A program made the position numbers and the translations under genes. A DNA stretch of 64,000 nucleotides. Origin: Orbaceae bacterium BiB (GTDB lineage: Bacteria > Pseudomonadota > Gammaproteobacteria > Enterobacterales > Orbaceae). The stretch is from the NCBI GenBank assembly GCA_036251205.1, contig CP133958.1, forward strand, positions 1,054,001 to 1,118,000, read 5' to 3'. A model generated the notes under the pieces. The model did no database searches. It was not told where the DNA came from and worked only from the letters and a program-made list of their open reading frames with translations. This document shows positions 49,781-57,925 of this stretch, piece by piece (position 1 is the first letter of the stretch; each line of letters starts with the position of its first letter).

Positions 49781-51130
49781 TTATTTCGTAATTGTATTTA
49801 AAGCAATTTCTAAACGTTCAAGGACTTGCTTAACTTCATCAAGTGATAATGTTAATGGCGGAAGGAAACGTAATACAGCACCATGACGCCCTCCTCTCTC
49901 CGCAATTAATCCAGCACGAAAACAAGCTTGTTGTAATGCAACAGATAGCTCCGGAGCATAAGGTAAACTGCCTAACATATCAGTTTTACCCTGTACATCG
50001 ACGATTTCAATCCCCAGCATTAAACCTCGACCACGGACTTCACCAATACATGGGAAACGTTTTTGTAGAGCTAATAAACCCGCTTTTAATGCATTACCAG
50101 CAACATTAACATTATCTTGCACACCTTGTTTAGTGATCATATCAAGGGTAGCAAGACCCGTTGCCATTGCGAGTTGATTGCCGCGAAAAGTCCCTGTATG
50201 TGCACCAGGTAACCACACATCTAACTCAGCACGATAAGCAACTAATGACATTGGTAAACCGCCGCCAATCGCTTTAGACATCACAATCATATCAGGAACG
50301 ATACCCGATTGACCAAAAGCAAAAAACTCACCACTACGACCAATACCAGCTTGAACTTCATCTAAAATTAAAATAATCCCGAGTCGTTTGGTCACTTCAC
50401 GAATACGTTTTAACCATTCTACAGGTGCAGGAATAACACCACCTTCACCTTGAATCGCTTCTAGAATGACGGCAGCTGGTTTAGTAATACCGCTCTCAAC
50501 ATCATCTAACATTCGTTCAAATAGGTTCGCTAAAGCTTGGGCACCCTGTTCCCCGCCAATTCCCAGAGGACAACGATAAGCATAAGGATAAGGCATGAAT
50601 TGGACATAAGGCATTAATCCACCAATGGGATTTTTGGCACCTAAATTACCGGTTGTACTTAAGGTACCATTTGTCATACCATGATAACCGCCTGCAAAAC
50701 TGATAATAGGTGTTCTTCCTGTGGCTGTTTTGGCTAATTTGAATGCTGCCTCATTAGCATCAGCACCTGTAGGTCCACAAAATTGTAGTCGCCATTCATC
50801 AGGATTGCCGGGTAGAAGATTAAGAACGGTTTCAGAAAACTGATCTTTTAGGGGAGTGGTTAAATCTAACGTATGCAGCGGAAGCTGACTTTCTAACACA
50901 TCTTTTATTGCATTAATAACACTAGGATGATTATGTCCTAATGCCAGGGTGCCGGCACCGGCAAGACAATCTAAATACCTTTTCCCTTCGACATCAGTTA
51001 ACCAAGCACCTTGTGCCGACTTAATTGAAATTGGAAATTTTCTAGGATAACTTCGTGCATTGGACTCGAAGTGTGATTGTCGATTTAAATAATATTGATT
51101 ATCAAATGAAGATAATTGTGTAGTTCCCAT
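49781..51130 (-). CDS. dat: Diaminobutyrate-2-oxoglutarate aminotransferase
   Basis: A 449-residue class III aminotransferase making L-2,4-diaminobutyrate from aspartate semialdehyde. Sequence hallmarks are [92 protein letters not shown] (the PLP lysine in SKAIGGGLP) and [12 protein letters not shown]. The [12 protein letters not shown] form and the ddc neighbour separate it from ornithine and GABA aminotransferases. The gap 51131-51608 upstream carries no gene that I can see. Confidence 0.92.
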   Translation of the reverse strand: MGTTQLSSFDNQYYLNRQSHFESNARSYPRKFPISIKSAQGAWLTDVEGKRYLDCLAGAGTLALGHNHPSVINAIKDVLESQLPLHTLDLTTPLKDQFSETVLNLLPGNPDEWRLQFCGPTGADANEAAFKLAKTATGRTPIISFAGGYHGMTNGTLSTTGNLGAKNPIGGLMPYVQFMPYPYAYRCPLGIGGEQGAQALANLFERMLDDVESGITKPAAVILEAIQGEGGVIPAPVEWLKRIREVTKRLGIILILDEVQAGIGRSGEFFAFGQSGIVPDMIVMSKAIGGGLPMSLVAYRAELDVWLPGAHTGTFRGNQLAMATGLATLDMITKQGVQDNVNVAGNALKAGLLALQKRFPCIGEVRGRGLMLGIEIVDVQGKTDMLGSLPYAPELSVALQQACFRAGLIAERGGRHGAVLRFLPPLTLSLDEVKQVLERLEIALNTITK

Positions 51131-51608
51131 GTCAAACCCTCTGTTGTAAAAAAAGTTCTACTGTGGAAATAAAAGTAACGTATGATTGAATTCTAACTAT
51201 CCACCTAATGATACATTGTAATCAGATTTATTTAGGCAATAAACCTAACTTGGATTCAATTTTCTTTGTTCTTTTAATCTAACAGTAATGTTTGGTTATC
51301 AATGCCAAGATAGTACGAGCTTATGCTGTAATATCTATTGACCCTCCGGTTAATAAAATTAAATAAATACACTTTCGCTAATCATTAGCGCGGCTAATTG
51401 TGCCCTATAACTATCTAATTGGCAACGAAATAATACGGCTAAACTATCATTCAAAATTAGAGATAAAATTTTTATACTATAATCTGATAAAATAAGATTA
51501 ATCATATTGAGAATAGTCAATCAAGTTAATTGCAATACGAATATTGGTTATTTGCACAGCAAAACAACTAAACATTAACCAATTAAATCACTTATATTAA
51601 AATTTTTA

Positions 51609-51636
51609 TTGACTGAATAAATAAGATGGGTAAAAT
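51609..51636 (+). promoter_or_regulatory. Promoter of the tRNA-Leu/tRNA-Gly operon
   Basis: TTGACT (51609-51614), 16-bp spacer and TAAAAT (51631-51636), followed by the GC-rich discriminator GCTCGCC typical of stringently controlled stable-RNA promoters. The first tRNA base is 46 bp further on. Confidence 0.75.
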
Positions 51637-51681
51637 GCTCGCCATTCAAGACGCAATTATTTCATCGTAATCGCTTTTTGA

Positions 51682-51769
51682 GCCCGGGTGGTGAAATCGG
51701 TAGACACAAGGGATTTAAAATCCCTCGGCCTTTTTGGCCGTGCGAGTTCAAGTCTCGCCCCGGGCACCA
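51682..51769 (+). tRNA. tRNA-Leu (UAA)
   Basis: An 88-nt class II tRNA with a long variable arm (CTCGGCCTTTTTGGCCG). The acceptor GCCCGGG pairs with CCCGGGC, discriminator A and encoded CCA follow, and the anticodon loop GATTTAAAATC carries TAA. It is the first gene of a two-tRNA transcript; 18 bp separate it from tRNA-Gly. Confidence 0.96.
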
Positions 51770-51787
51770 TTAATACCAATTCTTTAT

Positions 51788-51863
51788 GCGGGAATAGCTC
51801 AGTTGGTAGAGCGCAACCTTGCCAAGGTTGAGGTCGCGAGTTCGAACCTCGTTTCCCGCTCCA
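51788..51863 (+). tRNA. tRNA-Gly (GCC)
   Basis: A 76-nt cloverleaf: GCGGGAA pairs with TTCCCGC, D arm AGCTCAGTTGG, anticodon GCC in CTTGCCAAG, T arm GCGAGTTCGAACCTCGT, discriminator T and encoded CCA. It lies directly before the integrase gene, so its 3' end is the likely attachment site of the island to the right. Confidence 0.96.
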
Positions 51864-52094
51864 ATTCATAATGTATAAAGCTGTACTAAAATATACAACT
51901 TAATGATTTTTAATAAATAATTGGTTGTTTTTCATATACTGAGATGTACCTAAATATACCCACAGGTACTCAAATTTAGTACACTTTTTAGTACACTTCG
52001 AGTTCGAGCTAGTACACTTTTATCTTTTAAACGAATCTCTTATTTTATATAATAATTCTGCCTTTTAGTTTAATTTCTAAAGGAGAGTTTTATT

Positions 52095-53369
52095 ATGGCT
52101 TTAACTGAAATTGCCGTTCGTAATGCCAAACCAAAACAAAAGCGATATACCCTCAATGATGATGAAGGATTAAGCCTCTGTGTGGCGCCTTGTGGTGGTA
52201 AATATTGGCACTTTAGATTCAGTTGGCAAGGAAAACAACCGAGAATCTCACTGGGAACCTACCCTGATCTTTCTCTGAAAGAGGCAAGATTAAAGCGTGA
52301 TGATTACCGCCTGGATATTGCTAAAGGAATAGACCCTCGTCCAGAGCACCGTCGCAATGCACAAGCTAACATCGAAATGACTGATGAAGAGGGATATGAA
52401 ACACACCATAAGACGTCATTGACATTGGAAATGTTCATCCCAAGGTGGAAAGCCCTAAAGTTTAAAAAATTGGGCATTGATGATCCCACGCGTCGTAACT
52501 CAACCAAAACGCAAATAGAACGTTATTTAAAAAAAGATATATTACCGACACTAGGTATTATTCCTATCGAGAAAATCACCCTGAGAGATATTCAGCAAGT
52601 TTTACGTAAAGTCGAGAACCGTGGCGCATTATCGATTGCCGAAAAGCTACGATGTTGGCTGATTGATATTTTTCGACATGCCATGCTCGATGGGTTAATT
52701 CAAACCAATCCAACCACGGATATTGGGTTTTTAGCCCTCCCTAAACCTGCCCCCAAAAATAATGCGCACTTAGACATGAAGGATATCCCTCAGTTTTTAG
52801 TAGCGTTATCCCGTTATCCGGGGGATATACAAACTAAACTGGCCCTCAAGTTATTGTTATTAACGGGCGTTAGACCGGGTGAGTTAAGGTTTTCAAAACC
52901 AGAGCAATTTGATTTAGATAATCAGGTTTGGACGATCCCCGCAGGCGAAATCAAACAATTTAAGCGGTTAGTGAACGCTGGACACGTTATTCCAGATTAT
53001 GTTATTCCTCTATCGAGACAAGCAGTCAATATTGTCAGGGAGCTATTATCACTGCGTTATGCTAGTCAGCCCTATTTACTGCGTGGTCGAGGAAAACCTT
53101 ATCAACCAGTGTGTGAGAATACTTTCAACCAAGGGATTAAACGCCTTGGGTATGATAAAAAACTGACCTCACATGGCTTGCGAGGAACGCTTTCTACAGC
53201 GCTCTATGAACTCGATTATGAAGGAAGATGGATTGAAGCTCAGCTTTCTCATCAGGATAAGAATCAAATCAGACGCGCTTATAATCATGCTAAGTACATC
53301 ACACAGCGTCAACGGATGATGCAAGAGTGGGCAGATTTGCTTGATGAGTGGCAACAACTGGTTCAATGA
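52095..53369 (+). CDS. P4-type tyrosine integrase
   Basis: A 424-residue site-specific recombinase. An N-terminal DUF4102 arm-binding domain (LTEIAVRNAKPKQKRYTLNDDEGLSLCV...FRFSWQGKQPRISLGTYPDLSLKEAR) and a core-binding domain precede the catalytic domain with R260 (TGVRPGEL), H360/R363 (TSHGLRGTLST), H386 (QLSHQD) and nucleophile Y396 (RAYNHA). The strong AAAGGAGA ribosome site precedes the ATG. Such integrases insert islands at tRNA 3' ends. It lies 231 bp after tRNA-Gly and reads away from it, as expected for the left end of an island. The second att copy is not in the window. Confidence 0.93.
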   Translation: MALTEIAVRNAKPKQKRYTLNDDEGLSLCVAPCGGKYWHFRFSWQGKQPRISLGTYPDLSLKEARLKRDDYRLDIAKGIDPRPEHRRNAQANIEMTDEEGYETHHKTSLTLEMFIPRWKALKFKKLGIDDPTRRNSTKTQIERYLKKDILPTLGIIPIEKITLRDIQQVLRKVENRGALSIAEKLRCWLIDIFRHAMLDGLIQTNPTTDIGFLALPKPAPKNNAHLDMKDIPQFLVALSRYPGDIQTKLALKLLLLTGVRPGELRFSKPEQFDLDNQVWTIPAGEIKQFKRLVNAGHVIPDYVIPLSRQAVNIVRELLSLRYASQPYLLRGRGKPYQPVCENTFNQGIKRLGYDKKLTSHGLRGTLSTALYELDYEGRWIEAQLSHQDKNQIRRAYNHAKYITQRQRMMQEWADLLDEWQQLVQ

Positions 53370-53424
53370 TAAGATAAATACAGTCAATGCTAATAATCCT
53401 TAACATTGACCGTTTAGAATAAAA

Positions 53425-53452
53425 ATAACGCCTGATCCTTCAGGCGTGTTAT
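53425..53452. terminator. Terminator between integrase and the small 68-residue ORF
   Basis: Stem ACGCCTGA/TCAGGCGT with four-base loop, extended by AATAA/TTATT pairs with one bulge; T-rich flanks on both sides, between convergent genes. Confidence 0.75.
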
Positions 53453-53461
53453 TCGTTATTT

Positions 53462-53668
53462 TCAATTGTCTATCTCACTTAGATGCAAATCATGTTCATC
53501 TAATGCCCCGAGTGCTAAAGCTAGTTGTAGTTGTCTATCAATCAAAACATATAACAGAGTTTCTCGAAAACCCGCATCAGTGGTGTCTATGGCTGAACGG
53601 GTAGTTGCAATGCATTGCATAATGAGTTCATTAGGCTCGTGAGTAATGTAGTTAGCAAGATCTTTCAT
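53462..53668 (-). CDS. Small uncharacterised acidic protein
   Basis: A 68-residue protein with a good ribosome site (AAGGTGGTG about 5 bp before ATG). It looks mainly helical and acidic, with no motif I recognise. It sits between the integrase and a phage-like ribbon-helix-helix gene, where islands often carry small regulators such as excisionase or anti-repressor genes. The function is unknown. Confidence 0.55.
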   Translation of the reverse strand: MKDLANYITHEPNELIMQCIATTRSAIDTTDAGFRETLLYVLIDRQLQLALALGALDEHDLHLSEIDN

Positions 53669-53953
53669 GGTTTCACCACCTTAGTAGGTGTGCCCAACTT
53701 GAAATGATAGTTGCGAAATAGTAAAGATCCTGTATGCTTATGGTTAGCCATCGCATTACCTCGTATAATGTTGTGGTTAGAAGCCTCTTTGTGTTGATGC
53801 ACAATGGGGTTTCGCTAGTGATGCTTTTATAAGTGTCCGACACCAATATATAGTGAATAATCATACGATTCAAGTTTTTTGTATGATTTTCATATTTTTT
53901 CAAACATCTTACTGATTAATGAGTCTTTTAAATGCACTTTTTGAGGTAAATTT

Positions 53954-54121
53954 GTGGCAACAAAAAGTAAAAATAATAAATCCCGTCGTATTGACGTTCG
54001 TGTACCTCTCGAGCTATTTAATGAAATCGATCAATTCAAAAAAATAGATCAAAGCTATTCCAACTTTGTACTCGCTGCGCTAAAACATGAGATTGAGCGT
54101 CAAAAAAAGAATCTACGTTAA
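53954..54121 (+). CDS. Small YlcI/YnfO-like ribbon-helix-helix protein
   Basis: A 55-residue basic protein starting at GTG 53954, with GAGG 7 bp upstream. The strand SRRIDVRVPLELFNEID followed by two helices (about residues 20-33 and 37-52) is the layout of MetJ/Arc-type ribbon-helix-helix DNA binders; it resembles prophage YlcI/YnfO proteins. The gap 53669-53953 contains its promoter region with an inverted AATCATAC/GTATGATT repeat (53859-53866, 53881-53888) that could be its own site. Confidence 0.7.
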   Translation: MATKSKNNKSRRIDVRVPLELFNEIDQFKKIDQSYSNFVLAALKHEIERQKKNLR

Positions 54122-54209
54122 ACCCTGCCTATGTGAATGCTCTTAACTGATATTTTGTGATTCATTTGCGTTTTTTTACACTAAAATCTATTGAAGTTCG
54201 TATTTTATG

Positions 54210-54225
54210 CTGTATATTTATACAT
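54210..54225 (+). promoter_or_regulatory. Near-consensus LexA (SOS) box of umuDC
   Basis: CTGT, eight A/T bases, then ACAT: one base short of the consensus CTGT-N8-ACAG. It lies 73 bp before the umuD ribosome site, the normal position of an SOS operator. Confidence 0.75.
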
Positions 54226-54297
54226 GTTCATTTTTTTACCACGATCATTAGAAAAACAGTGGTGATGTTCTTTAGTTTGTTTTTTAGGAGTACTTTC

Positions 54298-54747
54298 TTG
54301 CACAAATCCTGTTGTATTGTGCTTGGCCGTGTTGATGCCGCTACAATAAACCTTTTACCGTTGGTAGATACCCCAGTTAGAGCAGGTTTCCCCTCACCTG
54401 CTGATGATTATTTGGAAGCGAAACTCGATTTAACTGAGCATTTAGTCAAACACCCCAGTGCGACGTATTATATTAGAGCCATGGGCGATTCAATGGTGGA
54501 TTATGGTATTTATAGCGGCGATTTATTGATTGTTGATCGTTCTTTAGAGCCACACGTGGATGATGTGGTGATTGTAGCTATTGATGGGGAACTAACCTGT
54601 AAATGCCTTGGTGTAATAAATGATCAATATCATTTATTAGCTGGTAATGCGCTTTATCCACCGATCCCCCTAGCCGGTAAAGAGGTGCATATTTGGGGGG
54701 TCGTGATTTATACCATCCATTCCTTACGAGGTCGTGGGCATTCGTGA
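54298..54747 (+). CDS. umuD: Translesion-synthesis protein UmuD
   Basis: A 149-residue S24-family self-cleaving protein. TTG 54298 is chosen because TAGGAG lies 7 bp upstream; the longer frame has no ribosome site. The cleavage site is A29-G30 in PVRAGFPSPADDYLE. The catalytic serine is S65 (MGDSMVDYG) and the lysine K102 (DGELTCK). RecA-stimulated cleavage gives UmuD', which joins UmuC as DNA polymerase V. The stop overlaps the umuC GTG start (GTGA). An SOS box lies upstream. Confidence 0.88.
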   Translation: MHKSCCIVLGRVDAATINLLPLVDTPVRAGFPSPADDYLEAKLDLTEHLVKHPSATYYIRAMGDSMVDYGIYSGDLLIVDRSLEPHVDDVVIVAIDGELTCKCLGVINDQYHLLAGNALYPPIPLAGKEVHIWGVVIYTIHSLRGRGHS

Positions 54748-55410
54748 TTGGGTTGGTGGATTGTAATAATTTTTATGCCTCTTGTGAGCGGGTGTTTAAT
54801 CCAAAACTTGAAGGACAACCGATTGGTATCTTATCTAATAATGACGGCTGTGTCATTGCACGATCCAATGAGTTGAAGCCACTTGTCGCTATGGGTATGC
54901 CTGCCTATCAAATTTCACCGAGTATCCGTAAACAAATCACTTTGTTGAGTTCTAATTATGAGTTGTACGGTGATATGAGTCAGCGCGTATTTGATACAGT
55001 CCGGGCATATACGGCGGAGGTTGAGCCCTACTCCATTGATGAAGCCTTTATTACGTTGGTAGGGTTCTCTGATGTTATTTCACATTGTCAAACAATAAGG
55101 GCTAATGTTAAACGCGATACAGGTATCCCCGTCAGTATTGGTATTGCTTCCACACGAACCTTAGCCAAAGTGGCCAATCATATCGCTAAAAAGCACTCCG
55201 TTTACCAAGGCGTTTATTATTTACCAGACGATGAACTTTTGCTATTTGAGGTTTTAAAGCTATTTCCTGTGGGTGAGGTATGGGGCGTTGGAAGGCGTAT
55301 TGTAGAGAAACTACACGCGTTAGGCATCTATACGGCGTGGGATTTACGACAAGCAAATATTAAACAAATCAGGCAGCAGTTTTCTGTGGTACTCGAACGT
55401 ACAGTAATGG
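54744..55410 (+). pseudogene. umuC: umuC, 5' part (interrupted by IS element)
   Basis: The first 222 codons of the Y-family polymerase UmuC, starting at GTG 54744 that overlaps the umuD stop. Catalytic motifs are LVDCNNFYASCERVFNP (first Asp), VEPYSIDEAFI (Asp-Glu) and STRTLAKVANHIAKKH. The frame ends in the little-finger region at VVLERTVM, where the IS begins; read-through into the IS adds four residues and stops at 55427. Without the IS and one target copy the frame continues to 57251 for 421 residues, the length of E. coli UmuC (422). The N-terminal fragment could still be translated. Confidence 0.92.
55408..55410 (+). repeat. Target-site duplication TGG (left)
   Basis: The three bases before the IS are repeated immediately after it (56650-56652). 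Confidence 0.8.
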
Positions 55411-55488
55411 TGGATAGGCTACACTAATTAGTACCAGTTTTATAAGGTCATTGTTATGATAATCCAAAAACACAAGAAAGGAGCAACA

Positions 55489-55791
55489 ATGACACAACAT
55501 TTAAATCGAAAAGAAAAGCGTAGTTTTAGTCATGAGTTTAAAAAACAGATGGTTATGCTACATCGAAATGGCAAAAAGCGAGCAGACATCGTTGCTGAGT
55601 ACGATTTAACTAAATCAGCATTAGATAAGTGGATAAAACAATACCAAGAAACGGGTTCATTTACAGCGCAAGGTAATCGAAGTCATGAGGAGAATGAACT
55701 GATTGCCTTACGCAAAGAAAATAAACGCTTGTTAATGGAGAATGATATCCTAAAGCAGGCAGCGTTGATAATGGGGCGAAAATCGCATTAA
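55489..55791 (+). CDS. IS3-family transposase OrfA
   Basis: A 100-residue helix-turn-helix protein. AAGGAG precedes ATG 55489. Residues 10-60 (FSHEFKKQMVMLHRNGKKRADIVAEYDLTKSALDKWIKQYQETG) form the DNA-binding domain, followed by a leucine-zipper-like helix (ENELIALRKENKRLLMENDILKQAAL). The OrfB frame is -1 relative to this frame and opens at 55746; a run of four A at 55779-55782 is a candidate slip site for making the OrfAB transposase. Confidence 0.92.
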   Translation: MTQHLNRKEKRSFSHEFKKQMVMLHRNGKKRADIVAEYDLTKSALDKWIKQYQETGSFTAQGNRSHEENELIALRKENKRLLMENDILKQAALIMGRKSH

Positions 55792-55838
55792 TTTCGCAGA
55801 ATAAGCATCGATATAGCCTACGAAGTTTATGTCGATGT

Positions 55839-56609
55839 TTGCACGTCACCCGAAATCAGTTTTATTATCAACGACGAATGGTACCGTATCAACAAAATGA
55901 AACACTCTGCGATAAAGTAAGCGAAGTATTTGACCTAAATTATCGTGTTTATGGTACAAGACGCTTGCAAGCAGAGCTGAAACGGCAAGGTATAGCATTA
56001 TCGAGACGGCGAATTGGTCGAATAATGAAGGAAAAGGAATTAGTCTCAAAATATACCTGTAAAAAATACCGTATTGATGCTGAAAAGAGTAATGAATCAA
56101 TCGTGAGCAATGCGCTTGACCGAGAGTTTGAAGTGGGTCAAAAGCGAAAAGTTTTGGTAACTGATTTAACCTATGTAAGGGTAAAACAGCGTTGGAATTA
56201 CCTGTGTATTATTGTTGATATCCGTAATCGAGAGATAGTCGGACGAAGTGCTGGCAGAAATAAGACAGCAGAGCTTGTGATGCAAGCAATAAGCCAAATA
56301 CCCATGGACTTACATGATGTTGATTTATTTCATTCTGATAGAGGAAAAGAGTTTGATAATCACCTGATTGATGAATGTTTAACGACATTTGGTATTACAC
56401 GTTCGTTAAGTTATAAAGGTTGCCCGTATGACAATGCGGTTGCTGAAGCAACATTTAAAGCCGTAAAAACCGAATTCGTCTCAAATGGTGTATTTGATTC
56501 GCTTGAACAGTTGACGTTACAATTTAATCATTATGTTGATTGGTTTAATTATACTCGGCTTCATTCAACATTAAATTATCAAACACCCGTTGAGTATAGA
56601 AATAGATAA
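55839..56609 (+). CDS. IS3-family transposase OrfB (DDE integrase domain)
   Basis: A 256-residue DDE transposase, most likely made as an OrfAB fusion by -1 frameshifting, with the true open frame reaching back to 55746. It has the HTH_21 region YRVYGTRRLQAELKRQGIALSRRRIGRIMKEKEL and the rve core with the catalytic Asp in VTDLTYVR, the second Asp in FHSDRGKEF and the Glu in NAVAEATFKAVKTEF. All three acidic residues are intact, so the element may still be active. The exact IS3 subgroup cannot be fixed without a database. Confidence 0.92.
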   Translation: MHVTRNQFYYQRRMVPYQQNETLCDKVSEVFDLNYRVYGTRRLQAELKRQGIALSRRRIGRIMKEKELVSKYTCKKYRIDAEKSNESIVSNALDREFEVGQKRKVLVTDLTYVRVKQRWNYLCIIVDIRNREIVGRSAGRNKTAELVMQAISQIPMDLHDVDLFHSDRGKEFDNHLIDECLTTFGITRSLSYKGCPYDNAVAEATFKAVKTEFVSNGVFDSLEQLTLQFNHYVDWFNYTRLHSTLNYQTPVEYRNR

Positions 56610-56649
56610 TGACCTTATCTTTTTGGTACTAAAAGGTGTGGACATTCCA

Positions 56650-57251
56650 TGGAGTTGCAAGGTACGCCTTGTATTGAGCTGGATGATGTGTCTACACCAA
56701 AACAAAATATTATGACTTCGCGTAGCTTTGGTCAGTTAACCAGTGAGTTATTCGATTTACAAGAAGCGATTCGCGTGCATGCTAGCCGAGGGGCTGAAAA
56801 ACTCAGAAAGCAAAGTTCAGTGACGGGGGCGGTGCAGGTCTGTTTAAAAACCAATCGCTTTCGTGAGGACCTGATGCAATATTTTCCGTCTATCGTGGTG
56901 CCACTCCCCTCACCTAGCGATGATTCACGATTGATTGTTCAAGCTGCGCAAAAGGGTTTACAGGCCATTTATAAAAAAGGTTTTTTGTTTATGAAAGCCG
57001 GCGTGATGTTATTAGATTTACAAGCGAAGAACACCGATACGCAGTTTGATTTGTTTACGGCTTCACAAGATGCAGAGCAAAAAGAGAAAAACGATAAACT
57101 AATGCAAACCCTTGATGCGATTAATCAGAAAATGGGAAAAAATACAGTGCAGTTAGGCAGCGCTAGAAAAAAAGCCCCTTGGCAGATTAAACGAGAATTT
57201 CTGAGCTCACGTTATACCACGCGGTGGGATGAACTACTCATCGTTAAATAG
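56650..57251 (+). pseudogene. umuC: umuC, 3' part (after the IS element)
   Basis: The remaining 200 codons of UmuC, in the correct frame from the right TGG duplicate. It reads ELQGTPCIELDDVSTPKQNIMTSRSFGQLT (start of the little-finger domain), then VCLKTNRFREDLMQYFPSIVVPLPSPSDDSRLIVQAAQKGLQAIYKKGFLFMKAGVMLLDL in pieces, and ends SSRYTTRWDELLIVK. There is no further damage, which points to a recent insertion. An ATG straddles the IS end (56649-56651), but translation from it would give only a non-catalytic fragment. Confidence 0.9.
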
Positions 57252-57325
57252 TCATTTATTCTGATGGTATTGTATTATAATATTAATCATACTGATGAAA
57301 TAATCGATATAATTATAGGGGAATT

Positions 57326-57907
57326 ATGTTAAAAAAATATTTTATGTTATTTGCTATTTTGTTTTTCATTCCAATTTGCTTTGCTGACAGTTTATCTAAT
57401 GAACAAGCGAATAGTTTAGAACTAGCTGGAGTTAAGCTAGGAATGACAGAACCCCAGCTCATACAACTTCTTAAAAATAAATATAAGCTTGCCGACACTG
57501 ACTTTATCATCAAAGAGCAACAAATGAAGTTACCATCATCAAAGCTTGGAGGGCAATCTTCAACCGTCGGCACAATCAAAACTTATCAGGTAACATTAGC
57601 GCCGAATAAGTCAATCGTATTAAGCGTTAGATTGGAAGAAGATATCATGCATCAGCCGGTTCAAATGGTTGTCTTTGGCGTTGATCAATCAATGCCCTGC
57701 ACAGCTAAAGCTAAGCAAGAGGCTTATGAAGCATTAGTAAAACAATATGGTAAAGAACAATTTACAAATATTGTGGGTGATAAGTTATGGCATTTTACCG
57801 CAGATGATATGAATAAAAGTCGTAATACTTTATCATTATCCCCGTCATTGGATAAGGTCGAAATATCGATTGTTACCGATCAATACCGGCAACCTAAGAT
57901 AAAGTAG
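57326..57907 (+). CDS. Secreted protein of unknown function
   Basis: A 193-residue protein with a signal peptide (MLKKYFMLFAILFFIPICFA) cut before DSLSNEQ. The segment LELAGVKLGMTEPQLIQLLKNKYKL resembles the GMTxxxxxxxL helix found in many small periplasmic lipoproteins and Bam/OmlA-like domains. The rest is beta-rich (VTLAPNKSIVLSVRLEE, PVQMVVFGVDQ). AGGGGAATT precedes the ATG. It sits downstream of the broken umuC on the same strand, with a separate start region, and is convergent with the zinc-ribbon gene. Its function is unknown; a periplasmic immunity or inhibitor role is possible given nearby T6SS genes but not shown. Confidence 0.7.
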   Translation: MLKKYFMLFAILFFIPICFADSLSNEQANSLELAGVKLGMTEPQLIQLLKNKYKLADTDFIIKEQQMKLPSSKLGGQSSTVGTIKTYQVTLAPNKSIVLSVRLEEDIMHQPVQMVVFGVDQSMPCTAKAKQEAYEALVKQYGKEQFTNIVGDKLWHFTADDMNKSRNTLSLSPSLDKVEISIVTDQYRQPKIK

Positions 57908-57925
57908 CCTGCTTGGCTTTAAGCG

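Larger units (their letters stand above)
55411..56649 (+). mobile_element. IS3-family insertion sequence, 1239 bp
   Basis: Imperfect 26-bp terminal inverted repeats (55411-55436 and 56624-56649, 19 of 26 matching, both ending in TTAGTACCA inside and TGGA outside), two overlapping transposase frames and a 3-bp target duplication. All features of an intact IS3-type element are present. It is inserted inside umuC in the same direction. Confidence 0.93.

Noticed and set aside
51131-51608. Possible gene in the gap between dat and the tRNA operon
   Set aside because: Stops occur often in all frames and no ribosome site or motif is visible; I see nothing beyond AT-rich DNA.
53673-53903. A 76-codon minus-strand frame upstream of the small acidic gene
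   Set aside because: No ribosome site and composition of random AT-rich DNA; it spans the likely promoter region of the RHH gene.
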